64,000 nucleotides of DNA, taken from the NCBI GenBank assembly GCA_012295275.1, contig CM022672.1, forward strand, positions 24,449,930 to 24,513,929, written 5' to 3'. Source of the DNA: Chrysomallon squamiferum (Eukaryota; Mollusca; Gastropoda; Neomphalida; Peltospiridae). Positions 11,607 through 26,720 of the stretch are shown here, one piece after another. The first letter of the stretch is position 1. Every line of letters begins with the position of its first letter. The notes below the pieces were generated by a model that had not been told where the DNA came from, ran no database searches, and was given only the letters and a program-made list of their open reading frames with translations. Both the position numbers and the translations under genes were made by a program.

Positions 11607-14196
11607 TAATAATAATAATAATAAATATTGGATGAACAAAAACAATTTCGAAATTATTCAGTGACCAAAATACTATGAATATTACTGATAAATAAAATTA
11701 ATAAATACAAAGTTTAAAAAAACATCGTGATAGGAAATTTTAACAAAAACTAAGGTTAGAAAAGACACAGATTATTACTTTACAGCAAATAAGAACAAAC
11801 ATATACATATCCAGAGTTAATAACGTGTAAACATTTTATTGTTCATTAATGTTTTGAGCTATTTTTAATGTAGTTGACTGTGAGCTTTTAAAAAAAATTA
11901 TTATTATAATTTTATATTTTGTCATAATTTAAAAAATATTTCAGTGGTATACACATTTTGTAGGTAATGGCAAAGAAACTGCACACTGATTAACAGGAGA
12001 AAACTTATGATCTTTCAAACATAAAATACAAATTTCCACCCCCTATTCCTATGTTCCCCATTTATTTTATTAATTATTTATTTTTATCATGCATTTGTTT
12101 TTATTTCTTTATAGGTTCATCTATGCTTGCTCTTCTTTTGGCTGGATACTTTGCACAGCAGTACCTACCACCTCCAAAACCAAAAATTATAGGAATTGAT
12201 CTAGGTTTATATATATTAAGATTTTATATCATTTGATTTATGATCAATATATACAATAACTGAAAAATTCTAAAATAAATAAAAGGTCAGAATGTATTGT
12301 GAATGTCAGCACCGTAATAAGTTTATTTGTAAGTTATATATATGTTATAAGGAATATGTATCCAGAGATTATGTTTAATCTCTGAAATTTTCAGGTATTA
12401 TGTGTAATGTCTGATTCACTTAGGAATTATGTGTAATCTCTGAAAATTTCAGGTTTTATACACAATACCTGAAATATAATTAGATATTTTATACATATTC
12501 CCTGAAATTGTTTCATCTGTTATTATATCTTTGTAATTAAGGTTTTCCATCTTCCTGGTAATATATAAAATAATACAATTTTTCTTTAAATTAATAGTAT
12601 TTAATTAAATAAAAAAAAAATAAAGCTGATCCTTCTAATGATTATTCATTAGGCAATTGCATACAAATAATATGAACCAGCAAAAAATATTAATATTTCT
12701 TTATTTCATTTATTTATTTAAAAAAATTTTTTTTATTTTTTATTTATTCATTTGATATAGTTTTAATTTTGTGTGGGATTGGATTGTCATTTTTATTAAA
12801 TTTTATTAATCTTCTATTAATTGTAGTATTTTCTAAAGTTACAGTTCTTTTGCATTACAAAAAGTTTTTATGTTAATGTAAAACAACAAGCAACACACAT
12901 TATTATTCTTCTTTTTTAGTTTAGAAAATTTAATCTCAAACTTTGGTACACATTACTCAACACGTTTTCTTAAGCCCCTAGATTTTAAGCTAAATTATAA
13001 TCTTGATTAATGTGCATACAGTATATATATAAAGTTACGATGTTTCAAGTGAATTACTGTTAAATTTCATATTTATGAATTGTTTTGTAGGAACAACATT
13101 TTCCTGTGTTGGAATGTATCATGCTGTATCTGGAACTGTCGATGTTTTGGAGGTTCAGGATGGACACAGATGTATTCCAAGCATGGTGGCATTTAGGTGA
13201 GATATTCATTTAAGCAATGATGTATCCTTAGGATTTGTCTTTATTTTAAAACTTTATAATTTATTGTAGAAATAAAAATGAATAAATGATAATGATAAAT
13301 GGTTATTATGTAAAACAAGGAAAAGACTTCATCTGTTGATATCAAATACAGATATCTCCTTAATACCATATGAAATACATCTGTTGTATGTAAATCTGTA
13401 TCTTTCTTGAGAAGAAAAAATTCATTGTTTATTCATAACTTCCAGATTTCACTTTATAACATTTTTCTTATCTCTGCAAAAGAAACATTAGCTTTAGCAC
13501 CTTAGAAAAGAAAAATATTTTTGTAGTGGTGATGATATTCTTGTTGGATACAAAGCCATGGCTCAAAGTGAACACAATCCACAAAATACCTTGTATGATT
13601 CAAAGAGATTCATTGGCAAGGTTTTTTCCAAAGATGATCTGAAGATGGCGCAAAAACAATATTCATTTAAGGTATGGTCAAACAACGCAATTACTAATAA
13701 ATAAAATATCAAATAAATTTGCTAAGCTTTGTTCCTATATTTTGTTTAATTTAATATGCAAAAAATTATAATAAAAATATTGCCCTAGCAACAACATGTT
13801 TGCCTTTAAATGATAATAAATACATTTTTGTTTTGCTATGTACCAGTGGGATAAGACTGATACAAAAAAATGAAATGCTAAATATCTGTTATTTTCACTT
13901 CAGCTTGAAACAGACGAGTATGGTATGATACGGTATGTAGTGAAAGTTAATGGTACTGACAAGAAAGTTCGACCCGAAGAGGTTGGTGCAATAATTATTG
14001 ACAGTTTAAGAAAGGCAGCAGAACATAATCTTAGCAATTCAGTCACCAAAGTAATAATGTCTGTGCCAGCTGAGTTTGATGATTTGCAGAGAAACTACAC
14101 CAAAAAGGCTGCATCAATAGCAGGTTGTTTTTTGTTAAGTACCTCTTACAATGAATAATATGATGCCATGAGTTACTATATTTTTTTTTTTTTTCC

Positions 14197-14238
<42 letters not shown>

Positions 14239-15891
14239 AGAAAGATTTCTGAATAAATTTTATTTATGATATATAGCTTCACTTCCTTTTATACAGTGCC
14301 TAATAAAATAATTGCTTAATTGGTTTCAAGAGCTATCTGTGCCTTTGTCATTATAATCAAAAAGCAAGAGATAAGATTTAGTAACTGTTGATGTAGACCA
14401 AAGATAATTGTCAGACTATGTTCTTTTCCCATATAATACTATCACTACTTGAATAATCTACAGACATGAATATGATTTCCAGTAGAATAATTTATTGAAA
14501 TAGCATGTAATTGAGTTGAAAATGTCACATAGAAAATGTATCCAGTTAGATTATTTCCTGCTTTTAAATGGAAAAATGTTTTTTTATTGCATATTATAAA
14601 TTTGTATAATGTAGTCTATGATATTGTTATTATTTTTATTTTATTTTTATTATTATTATTATTATTACCATCATCATGAATTAAAATAAAAATGAGATAA
14701 AAGTACCTTTAAGTTTTGAATACTATATTTTAGGTCTTGACTGCTATCGTTTGATAAATGAACCGACAGCTGCAGCACTTGCTTATGGTCTTCACAAAAA
14801 ACAAACATTACAGACTGTGCTGGTTGTAGATCTGGGAGGAGGAACTCTGGATGTATCAATGCTTCGTTCACAAGGTGGCATGTTTCTCACTCAGGCAATG
14901 GCAGGTAATCATTGACTGCAGTTTTCTAGTTGTTTAACTGGCATAATTATAGTTTACAAACTGAGAGCTAAACATTTTGATTTTTTTTTTTTATTATCAT
15001 TATTATTTTTTTTTTTCCATGTAAGATGGAATTTGTTATGGTAACACTATTAATGCAGCAAGAATTATATTATACTTAATATTATTTGAGAACTGAATAC
15101 AGTTTAACACTATAAATGATTTATAAATGATACCGAAGTATCAAAGGATTTACTTTAAAAATCCATGCATCACATGATAAAAAATAATCGTTATAGTTGG
15201 TGCACCTTAATTTTGTTAATGTAAAAAGAGTACCTCGACTGAAAAGTATTTTTACAAAGTAATAAATAACCAAAAATTATTATTTACCATTAGAATTTTT
15301 ACTAAATTCCTGTTTCTTTGGTTTTCTTTAGTTCTGATTTTTATTCATGTAGGAAACAACCATCTTGGTGGCCAAGACTTTAATCAAAGATTACTTGATT
15401 TCTTGTTGACACTAATTGAAAAGAAGTTTGGCAAACATTTGACAGACAAAGAGGATATACAGTCATTACGATTAAGTGTTGAAGAAGCCAAAATTGAGCT
15501 AGCAGAAAAAGACTTTGCTGAAGTCAATATGAATTTACATTCATTTGGGAACAAACATTTAAATGAGGTTGTTACTAGGAATTTGTTTGAAGAATTAAAT
15601 TCAGATTTATTTAAAAAGATATTGGAACCTATTAAAAAAGTATTAGAAGCTTCACATATTGATAAAGATGACGTTAGTGAAATTGTTTTAGTTGGTGGCT
15701 CAACTCGAATCCCAAAAGTGAGAAATTTGATCCACCACTTCTTTGGCAAGAAACCCAACACTTCTGTAGATCCTGAATTGGCTGTTGTTACTGGAGTGTC
15801 TATACAGGCTGGGATTATTGGTGGTATGTGGCCTCTGACAGTTAGTGCTGTGGAGTTGCCAACCCGTGTAACCAAAATACATGTACATTAA
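11214..15891 (+). CDS. HSPA13: HSPA13/STCH, ER-associated Hsp70-type ATPase (431 aa, seven exons)
   Basis: Exons 11214-11238, 12115-12204, 13091-13196, 13527-13671, 13904-14123, 14734-14904 and 15353-15891 join with continuous phase into 431 codons plus TAA. Residues 5-22 form an uncleaved-looking hydrophobic anchor, followed by [11 protein letters not shown], as in vertebrate HSPA13. Hsp70 ATPase motifs are intact: phosphate-1 [13 protein letters not shown] (34-46), [11 protein letters not shown] (204-214), phosphate-2 [12 protein letters not shown] (226-237) and the adenosine motif [13 protein letters not shown] (363-375). The C-terminus [16 protein letters not shown] also matches. As is known for this family, the substrate-binding domain is absent. 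The protein is about 40 residues shorter than human HSPA13 (471 aa); the missing part is the variable linker before the final ATPase block. Exon 1 codes for only eight full codons. Its assignment rests on phase and on the match of MSATFIILG to the family start. Confidence 0.93.
11569..11626. repeat. (AAT)n microsatellite in HSPA13 intron 1
   Basis: AATAATAAT repeated with one AAAT interruption. It generates an Ile-rich minus-strand ORF that is not a gene. Confidence 0.8.
12310..12520. repeat. Short imperfect direct and inverted repeats in HSPA13 intron 2
   Basis: Variants of ATTATGT(G/T)TAATCTCTGAAA-TTTCAGG recur three times, and a reverse-complement form (CACAATACCTGAAAT) follows, allowing a small hairpin around TTTCAGG...CCTGAAA (about 12450-12475). 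It may be a remnant of a palindromic miniature element. No coding content. Confidence 0.35.
14161..14234. repeat. T-tract and (TA)n in HSPA13 intron 5
   Basis: A 14-base T run followed by CCTCTTT and a (TA)n run to 14234, shortly after the donor at 14124. Confidence 0.75.
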
Positions 15892-15998
15892 CAGATTTCC
15901 ACATCTTTAAAGCTCTTCTGACAAATTTGGATTATAGATTATTTTTGTCCTTCTGATCATGGACACTTTGAAAGTATGAATTTGAAATGCATTTAGGA

Positions 15999-16004
15999 AA
16001 TAAA
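15999..16004 (+). terminator. HSPA13 polyadenylation signal
   Basis: AATAAA lies 107 bases after the HSPA13 stop, in the expected position for a short 3' UTR. Further AT-rich hexamers follow, so longer 3' UTRs are possible. Confidence 0.5.
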
Positions 16005-16206
16005 CTGATTTTATTTTTAATTTTTGGGTTGGGTGATAATGGTTAGTCATTCATAATTCAGTATTTTAAACCAGGTATTAATTTCAACTCTTCTATAAAA
16101 TCATAGGCTTCAGGAAAACTTTACAGCTAAAAAAGATGCATTTGTTTGTTTACACAGTATAAATAATTTTTTAACAAAAAATGTATGTATGTATGTATGT
16201 ATGTAT

Positions 16207-16248
<42 letters not shown>

Positions 16249-19200
16249 TTTGTTTTTGTCAAGGGGACAAAAAAATTCATTAGAAAATATTCATGAAAAT
16301 AAAATCAAATTAACAGAAAGCAGATGAATTACTTAGATTTTAAAAAAGTAGTTACATTTGATAATTACAAATGTGCTAATTTTTGCTTTGTAATAACTTC
16401 ACATAATAAATGTTATTTATCGGTAGCCAGAAGATCCCAAATGGGCATTAATAACAAACCTGGAATTTAAACTTATATAAACTTAAAAGAGGTGAATTAA
16501 AAGTAACAACCTCTTCATTTAATAGGAAATAGAAAAATCACTTTCATCCATTTTTATTTTTTATTTTTTAAATCAAAATCAAAAGATGTAACTACAATTT
16601 ATTGATTGATGTACAGATATTTTATAACTAATGAGTTATGTTTTTGTGATCTTTATGTAGAAATTTACATAATTTATAACATATTAAAATATTTTTCATC
16701 TTGAAAATGTATTTTTTCTGAAAACCACTTTATAAAAATAAAAATATTGTATTTATTTGAGCTTCATTATTCAATAAGGCTCAGTGTAATCAGTAAAATT
16801 ATATATAAAAAATTTAAATAGTTTGTGCCTTGTAATGAAATATATATATAAAATTCAAAAAAGTGTTGTATATTTTAACTGTGATATGAAATATTTTGTA
16901 CTAAGTAATTTACCATTTAAAAAAGAAGATGCATGCTGATATGATAAATTTATTGTTTTGAAATCATCTGCATACAGATCTTAATTATTTACTTCAATCT
17001 GCCAACAGCTAAAATTCATTCTTTTGAAGTGCAAAGGTGAAACATTACACATTCCACTAAATATTTTAAGAGCTTTATTTTAACCTATATCAGTGGTGAA
17101 ACAAAAAACACCTTAAATGAATTATCTATTCTTCTAGTTAAAAGTAGCATTTAATGATTTATATGTAGCTTTAGATGTTTGTTTAATAATAAAATACAGT
17201 TATCATGAAATATTTGTGGTCATAATCAGCAGGCATTTGTTTTCATTGTCTTATAATAAATGATACAGTATCATCTATCAAAAAGTACGTGTCAGGCAAG
17301 CCCAAAATGATCATATATTTAAGTTAGCTTTCAAATGATCACTGCAAATATTAACTTTAAATTTTATTTGAATATCCTGTGCATAATTATTATGAAGCTG
17401 ATGCTGTAATCTGTTTGGCTTTCATAAACAAAAAGAAATATATTTTTCAGTAGGGTTTATGCATTTTCTGTAGAATCCCAAATCTTTAAGGTTATGTCTT
17501 TTTGAGATTATTTAAACCAGACAAGAGTATTCAGGTTTAAAAAGGTTACTGGTAAGTCCACAATGACAAAATAACAAAGTTGATGAAATTTCATGATATT
17601 AGTATTTTATTATCCCAATTTTGTTAGCAATCCTAGAAATATAGAAAGCATATTTCAGGGGTTTTATTATTTCTTTGTTAAAATGTGTCTTCAACTGTAT
17701 AACTTATGATTTACAAGAACCATAATATTTATAACTGAATTTGTACCTTTTGTCCTTCTACCTGGTATAATGTATCATTATGGTATCATGTGATAGATAG
17801 AAAAAAAGTGTTGATTTTGTTTTATTCAGCAAATGAATCTACTATATTAAAAAAAATGCTGTTGTTTATGTGTGAGATAGTGTGTTGTTAAAGCATTTGT
17901 ACAGTTTATATTTATGGTTATTGTACATTAATATTGTATGTATCTTATATCAAACTTTGTGTATCATTTCAAAATTAAAAAAACAAAAATTTAGTTTTCT
18001 ATACAGCTTATAAAATGAAATGTGTTACGTTCTGAACAGAGTGCTTCCTGAATAATCACATAATTTTGTCAGTAACAAAGTAATTAACATTTTATGAGAA
18101 TTTTTAGTCTTTGTTATTTAAATATCTTATCCATCAAATCATTATTTATGGTTTATATTGGTATATTCTCCAAACTAATACAGTTACGAGTTTTGAGGAA
18201 TTCATGCAGTTTAAACAAAAGGATAGTTGACTCAAAAATAAAAGTGTCATCTGGAGATATTAAAATATATTATTCCGATACTAAAACAACCTGGAATATA
18301 TACACAAAATTGCTTTACCCATAAAAAAAAATCAAGCTTGCAACTTTTTTGCAATCTTCATGTATGATTACTAATTAACTATCAATCAAAGATAATGATG
18401 ATTATCATGATTCAATGAGTGTTATAAAAAAAAATCAAATCCACATATTGTTCACTTTAAAAGAAAATTTTAAAATATGAGAAAGACAAAATAGAGAAAT
18501 TTAAGTTTCTCCATCCCAGTTTATTTCCATTTCAGTTCAGATCAAAAATATATCTTTATTCCTTCAAACACTGCATTCACAGACAAAAAAGCTTACTGTT
18601 GTTAATTAATGTTTACTCATATAATCATAAACTTTATGCATAATACTATTGTCAAAACAATACAGTGACCCAAACCTGTTCATAATAAATCTTAGCTATT
18701 ACACTGTAGCTGATTATTTTTACGTAAAATTGTTATTTAAAACAAATATATATCTTTATAACCCAGTGAGTCACCAAATAGTTCTATATTTCTGACTTCC
18801 TTTAGAAAGGTATAGGTGATGATAAAATATGTACATTATGGTGGTGAATAAACAGAAATGGGGGTGGCAATGAAAGTTAACAAATTAAATATTCATTTAT
18901 ATAGATATTTGACTAGCACAGTAATGGTTATTAGATCACACTATCATTGATGACTAATTCAGGTTATCCTAAGATGTTAAACTTTCAGTGAAGAATCTCA
19001 AATGAAACCAAAAAACCGTCAACTCCTAATTATGCTCCCTATTGATACATATATATGAATGACAACAATATTTATTGTGTATCACAGTTACTGAAATAGT
19101 TTCATGCTGTGTTTGCATTGTTGATCAAACAGACACATAAATAAAATAAATTTGTTGAGTTTTAGGTAGTGTTTCTTTTTCTTATTGTATTATTGTTGTT

Positions 19201-19614
19201 TTTTTGTTTGTTTGTTTGTTTTGAAAATGGTAAAATTTATTTTTTATTCCTCTGAACCATGATTCATAGGACCATTTGCGTAGAATTCAGAAAGTATGAG
19301 TCAGTGGAAACAGTAAATTATGCATGGGTTTTCTGTTGGTATCATCTTTACACTTGAATGACCTTGAAAGATCAAACTAAGATCCTTGGAGATTTTTTTC
19401 AGAGAAAGGGATTAGTTTGCCCTGGATGACAATAATTATCTATCCATATCTATGTCCTAGAAAATGGCTAAAATAGTCCAGTTGCCAAACCACAGATTTT
19501 TGGAGAACCTTGCAATACAAAGTTTTTTTTGCTGTTTCTATACCTCCAAGATGTGCTCTTTAAGAATCTGAATGATGCCACTCTGTCATCTTTGGGCAAT
19601 CTGCACAATATGCA
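16005..19614. other. Gene-free AT-rich region downstream of HSPA13
   Basis: No coding sequence or recognisable transposon was found. It contains an (ATGT)n tract at 16181-16209 joined to an (AC)n tract at 16210-16243. Part of it may be an extended HSPA13 3' UTR. Several 60-76 codon ORFs have no composition or motif suggesting function. Confidence 0.5.
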
Positions 19615-19938
19615 ATTAAGGCCGACATTACTGAAAATCTTGTTTTCGTCAATATCTCAGTAATTATGCATGGTATCAAAATAATGTTGGTGTCTATCCC
19701 CATGTTTTGAGGGGTAAAGAATCATATTAAGCCATTTCAGTCAAGATCACACCAATATTTTGTGCTGAATAGGCATATTAAGGCCGCCATTACTGAAAAT
19801 CTCGTTTTCGTCAATATCTCAGTAACTACACATGGTATCAAAATAATTTTGGCGTCTATACACATGTTTTAGGGATAAAGAATCAGATTAAACCATTACA
19901 GTATTGATCACACCAATATTTTCTGCAAAATATGCAAA
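19615..19938. repeat. 162-bp tandem repeat, two full copies
   Basis: Unit 1 begins at 19615 (ATTAAGGCCGACATTACTG) and unit 2 at 19777 (ATTAAGGCCGCCATTACTG), with the same phrases in the same order: CGTCAATATCTCAGTAA, GGTATCAAAATAAT, TTGG(T/C)GTCTAT, then CACACCAATATTTT. A third start is suggested at 19931 (ATATGCAAAAATC). Divergence is perhaps 15 percent, so the duplication is not recent. It adjoins the cysteine-rich ORF remnant and may belong to the same element. Confidence 0.7.
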
Positions 19939-20019
19939 AATCAACCTCAGTGTATATCCGAGTCATTACAGAACATCCCCTTTACTTAAGCTGATGCATG
20001 TTGCCATTACTGATTTGAC

Positions 20020-20276
20020 TCAGTCCTCACACAAGCCACTTTCAACAACATTGTCACAGCCATCAACCTGTTGGGTGTGCTCATTCCGGCAGTGTGCTTC
20101 TCCGTTACATCCACAAAACATTGGGCATGGCAAGTGAGCTGTATAGCATCCACACATTGCTGTCAAACAGGGTGTATCCGTAGCTCAACCACACCTTATC
20201 ATTTCCAGCACCTCCGGTGGAGCAACACTAATGTTTGGTTGCAATGTTACTGGGATTGTCTTCCTGCCACCGGACT
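20020..20276 (-). pseudogene. Cysteine-rich CXC-like domain fragment, one internal stop
   Basis: The minus strand reads APPEVLEMIRCG-stop-ATDTPC, then LTAMCGCYTAHLPC, PMFCGCNGEAHCRNEHTQQ, and ends at a stop (20020-20022). With the TGA read as a lost Cys codon, the spacing CxC-x5-C-x4-CxC-x6-C-x3-CxC-x5-C resembles Tesmin/TSO1-type CXC zinc-binding repeats. Domains of this look are frequent in repetitive, transposon-linked ORFs of marine invertebrates. Here only the domain and about 25 residues on each side survive, and no transposase is attached. Confidence 0.45.
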
Positions 20277-20879
20277 AAAATGTTGGATAAACTATATGGA
20301 CTTTTCTTTATATTACTATATGTTAATTTGAATGATTTTGTTTTGTTATTTATATTTTCCCATAATTTGTAAATTACTGATTGGATTGTATCTCCTTTTG
20401 ACTCTCATTTCTATCTAAACAGCATAGAAAACCAAGAATTACGTCTGTTAATCTTGAAGCAAAAGCATTGTTCAAAAATGAGGCTACCTTTTATTTTAAC
20501 ATTCCCCTCTCCATATATGGGTCTAGTTGGATTTAGCCATACTAAAGCATTTCTAAGCAGTGAAACATACTGATCTTGGGGGCAAAAAAGAGACTTAAGA
20601 TTAAAGCTTACATATCATCAGCCCTATGTAAATGGCCTATTAAAAAACATCAAGCCTATCTTTCACATAAAAATAAATTTTAGTCTGTATAAAAATTTAA
20701 TGTTTTTTTTATTAACTGTAAGTGAATTTTAAAACTTTTTATAAAATCCAAAAATCTTTATTAAAAAAATACTTAAAAAAATAGTTTTAAAAGTACTTAA
20801 TATCAAATTTTTCAATGGGACACTAGATTTTCATAGAATTATCAAAAGGATCAGTAAGAAAAATAAAATTGGCAACCCC

Positions 20880-21172
20880 TTTGTTAGACCTACAACAGTC
20901 CTTTGATATGCTTAACCATGGGATTTTATTAAATATACATTAAGTGCCAAAGCTTAAAACCACAGTTATATACATGATTTGATAGAAAACAGGACAATGA
21001 TGTTAAATGTATAGTCAGCTTCTGATTTTCATTAGGCATTGCTCAGATCTCCATCCTCCTTCGGTCTCTTGAATTACTTGTTAATCACCATCAAGTGCAA
21101 GCTCCTGCTTTGATGAAAAAAATGTGTCAGAGGTAGAGGAGGTACTTAGTTCGGAGTTTGAATCAGTTAGTG
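20880..21172 (+). mobile_element. LINE reverse transcriptase fragment, left of the hAT insertion
   Basis: The plus strand reads LLDLQQSFDMLNHGILL (the RT palm motif 'DLxxAFDxxNH' with A changed to S), and later SEVEEVLSSEFESVS just before the hAT element. Many stops and at least one deletion are present, including loss of the YxDD region. The sequence continues at 23512 on the other side of the hAT element. Confidence 0.65.
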
Positions 21173-23503
<2,331 letters not shown>

Positions 23504-23511
23504 ACTTAGTG

Positions 23512-23770
23512 AATGGCTACCAAACAATATATTACATTTAATCAAAACAGTGCATCAGAAAGAAGATTGCAAAAAATTTATAATTTGAATAAGGGTACAT
23601 AAAGGAAACATCATTAAATGAAAGTTAAATGTCTCCTATCTTGGAATAACTTTAGATTAGTCCTTTTCACATGATGCTATTGTATCTAAAGTGATTTCCA
23701 AATGTATAAAAAGTCAAATAAAAGGTCAAGATTCAAGATACCAAGAGTAAATGGTATTCTGTAGCTTTCC
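23512..23770 (+). mobile_element. LINE reverse transcriptase fragment, right of the hAT insertion
   Basis: Directly after the hAT target duplication the frame continues as EWLPNNILHL and IKTVHQKE, then VSYLGITLD (out of frame with stops), the thumb-side motifs of CR1/Jockey-type reverse transcriptases. Removing the hAT element joins this to the fragment ending at 21172 as ...FESVS-EWLPNN.... The copy is long dead. Confidence 0.65.
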
Positions 23771-24199
23771 ATATCAAAACCTCCCACATCTCAGTTTCCA
23801 TGAAATTTGGTATGTAGGATGCTCAACCTAATGACGATTTTCTTTATTTCTATCAATTCAGAAGTTGAAACAGAGACTTTATATGATTAAATTTAGACAC
23901 TGATGTTAAATACTAAAGTTTCCTTTTGACTAATATCGCTGCCAGATATTGTTATCTCATAATTTATAATGATTGTGTTCTTTCCAATGTCACCAGTTTC
24001 ATTAAAACCAATCTGCAGGTTGCTAGATTAAAGATGTCAGTATTAGTGTATTTAAATTAAAATTTATAGTAAAATTCTGTAACAAAGAAATTTTAAAACA
24101 AGTTCAGAATGGAATAGAAATTACATTTATTTGACCAAATATATCAGTACTGATAGTATTCACACTAAGGTGGACAATCCTTTTTCAGTCACAATGAAT

Positions 24200-26720
24200 G
24201 GGTCAGTTAAGTATGACTGATGTGAGTCTGACACAAGAATATCTTATCCTGCCTGTACTTCCTGTAGCAGGACTGCCAAATTTGGTGGAAGAAAAAAATA
24301 TGTAGGTGTTTCTAAAATGTCTGAAAAAACAAATGTTTGAAGCAGGTATAAACTGCTTGATGTGAAGACCAAATGTTTTAATGGCATTTGGCCTTTCGTC
24401 AAACTCCCTTACATATTTGTTGTCAAATACTGTCATGTTCAGTCTGCTTGTCATTCAGTATTGCCATTAACTTTTAAAATACTGATGACCTTTATGGCCT
24501 TGTTTTAAAAATATTTTAGATGGGGTGCAAAGGATAATTTCCTGTCAAATATAACCCTCAGAAATTTGGTTTCCTCCACAACATTTGGACTTTTGACCAG
24601 AAATAATTGTGGGTCCAAATGGATACAACTTTTCTGGCAGATATGCATACATACTCTCTTAGCCTTTTAGAATCGAAAAGCATTGTCAGTTTCCCATTGC
24701 TGAAATTTATTCAGATAAAAATGCAACTGAAGTTTGATAATGCTCATACTGGACAATAGGTAGCAAATCTCAAAAAAATTATTTAAAATATAAAGGGCAG
24801 TCAACACCAGGTTTTAAACACTGGGTGATGCTGTCAATTTTCACAGAAAATAAAGTTAGAAATAGCATATTACCCTGAGGTAGACCCATCTTTTGCTGGT
24901 GGGAATCAGAAAATGTAGGTCCTACCTGGATTTTAAAAAGTTCTGTCTTTTAAAAAATTACTTACAAAAATAGGAAGGCAACCTGTTAGACCAAAATTAT
25001 GGAGGTCCTTCATTATCCCATATTTCATGTAGTGTCATAAGCTTTCTCCAAATAAAAGATTACCAAAACTAGTTGTTGACTGTGAATAAAAGCTTCCCTG
25101 TAAAAATTTTCAAATCTAACAAGATGATCTGTCATGCTGCGTCTGGATTTGAAACTACACTGCACATTAGTAAGAGGTTTGTAAGATTCAAGAAACCAGT
25201 CTAGTCTACAATTGATCATACATTTCATGTTGAGGCAGTAGGGTGATAATTAGTAGGATCTTTACCAGACTGTGGAATAATAATCACAATTGCCTTCCTC
25301 CAATCAGAAGGAAAGTTACCTGAAATCAAGATTTTGTATGTTGTATACTTGAGCCTTTTCATATGAAAAATTAATACATATAGTCTTACAACTTTATTAC
25401 ATTCAGATGTTACATCATCTGTACTGAAAGAAGAAGAATTAAGAGAAAAGTTATCTTCATTGAAATCTCTGTGAGGAGATAAATAAACAGATCATAAAGA
25501 ATAAGTTTTATGAGATGTGACTTCAACAGCCACAGCATGTAAATTAATATTTAATGTATATCTATTCTGGCCAATGTTTACATTAACAATGACAGAAAAA
25601 GCCCAGAAATCCTACCATCTTTTTGGTTTCTTTTCCTGACGTGATCTTACTGGGCCTAGCTCGTCAGTGAACTATCATCTTGGTGGAATCTCAGAATCCG
25701 AAGATACCTTAATAGATTTCCCTGCCAATTTCTTGATAGCTTTTGCTGCTTTTTGACGTGCTTTTTTTCTATTTCTGATTTCTCAAATTTAAGTGTATCT
25801 ACTGACCAAGTTAAGTCTATCTGTATCTGAACGGATGTTGTAGATACTTTCACAGCTGCAACATATGATTTTCCTACTACGGTATGTGAAATGGATTATA
25901 AAAGTTTCCTAACATCTGTATACGCAAATGCTTGTCATCTTGAACCTGTTGTACCTTGTTTTCCATTTTCTATTTCGAACATTCTCGCGAATACGCAAGT
26001 GTTACTCCTTGCAAATGGTGCATACTATATCATTCCGCCATCTCTGGCTCGCATGATCAAATTGACCACAACGAGCACGTGTCACTTTGATACGGCATGC
26101 ATTTTGTCCGTGCCCCATGTTTTGACATTTATAACACTGTAAACGGTTTGGAACATTAGGCATATCAGGTATATTCAAATACCCAGCCTGAACGAACTCG
26201 AAAAAGGATGGCCTTCTGAAAGTGAGGATCAATGTGTTCGCCAGAACTAACTCATTCCGATCAACACTGATCCGCTTGACAAACGATACCGCTTGAGAAG
26301 AGCGATTTTCGCAGATTTCATCTTCACTAACGCCTATTTAATCTCTTGATCTACATCACTCCATTTTACAAGTTCAGCGAGTCCCTTTTATATCGCAAAA
26401 GATGATAATTTGCTTTAGGCTCTGTCACTGGAAGAACCAATGACCAGAAACTTTGACCAAGACTGCGAAGAAATGACTTTGGATTTCTGTACATTGTTTG
26501 TCTTGGAGTCTTCGTTCGGAGATGGAAAATCCGAAACTTCGGTCTGGACTCTTCAGAGTTCCATCAGAAGTTAATGCTGATTTTTTTGTTTATAGCCATA
26601 ATAGAGATTCAATAATTCATCAACCATGACCCCCACATTGAGCCCAACGAAGGGACATGATACTGCGGACGTCCAGCTGGGACACTCATGTCAGGGATAC
26701 ATGGTTGTATACTCAGGCAA
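24200..26720 (-). mobile_element. Jockey-like LINE remnant: gag-like ORF and part of RT
   Basis: Minus strand, 5' to 3': around 26.6-26.0 kb is ORF1, ending in a gag domain with an intact CCHC knuckle (CYKCQNMGHGQNAC) preceded by AGYLNIPDMPNVPNRLQ. The second knuckle is damaged: the first Cys is Arg and another is Trp (RARCGQFDHASQRW). ORF1 continues to about 25660. No endonuclease domain is found. RT begins near 25310 (FPSDWRKAIVII), then CMINCRLDWFLESYKPLT, FKSRRSMTDHLV, LVIFYLEKAYDTT and MGLPQGN, with the catalytic FxDD region replaced by a stop. RT thumb and connection sequence runs on to 24203. Many stops and a large internal deletion are present. Confidence 0.75.

Noticed and set aside
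15384-15888. Minus-strand ORF of 163 codons opposite HSPA13 exon 7
   Set aside because: Exact antisense of a strongly conserved coding exon; no motifs of its own.
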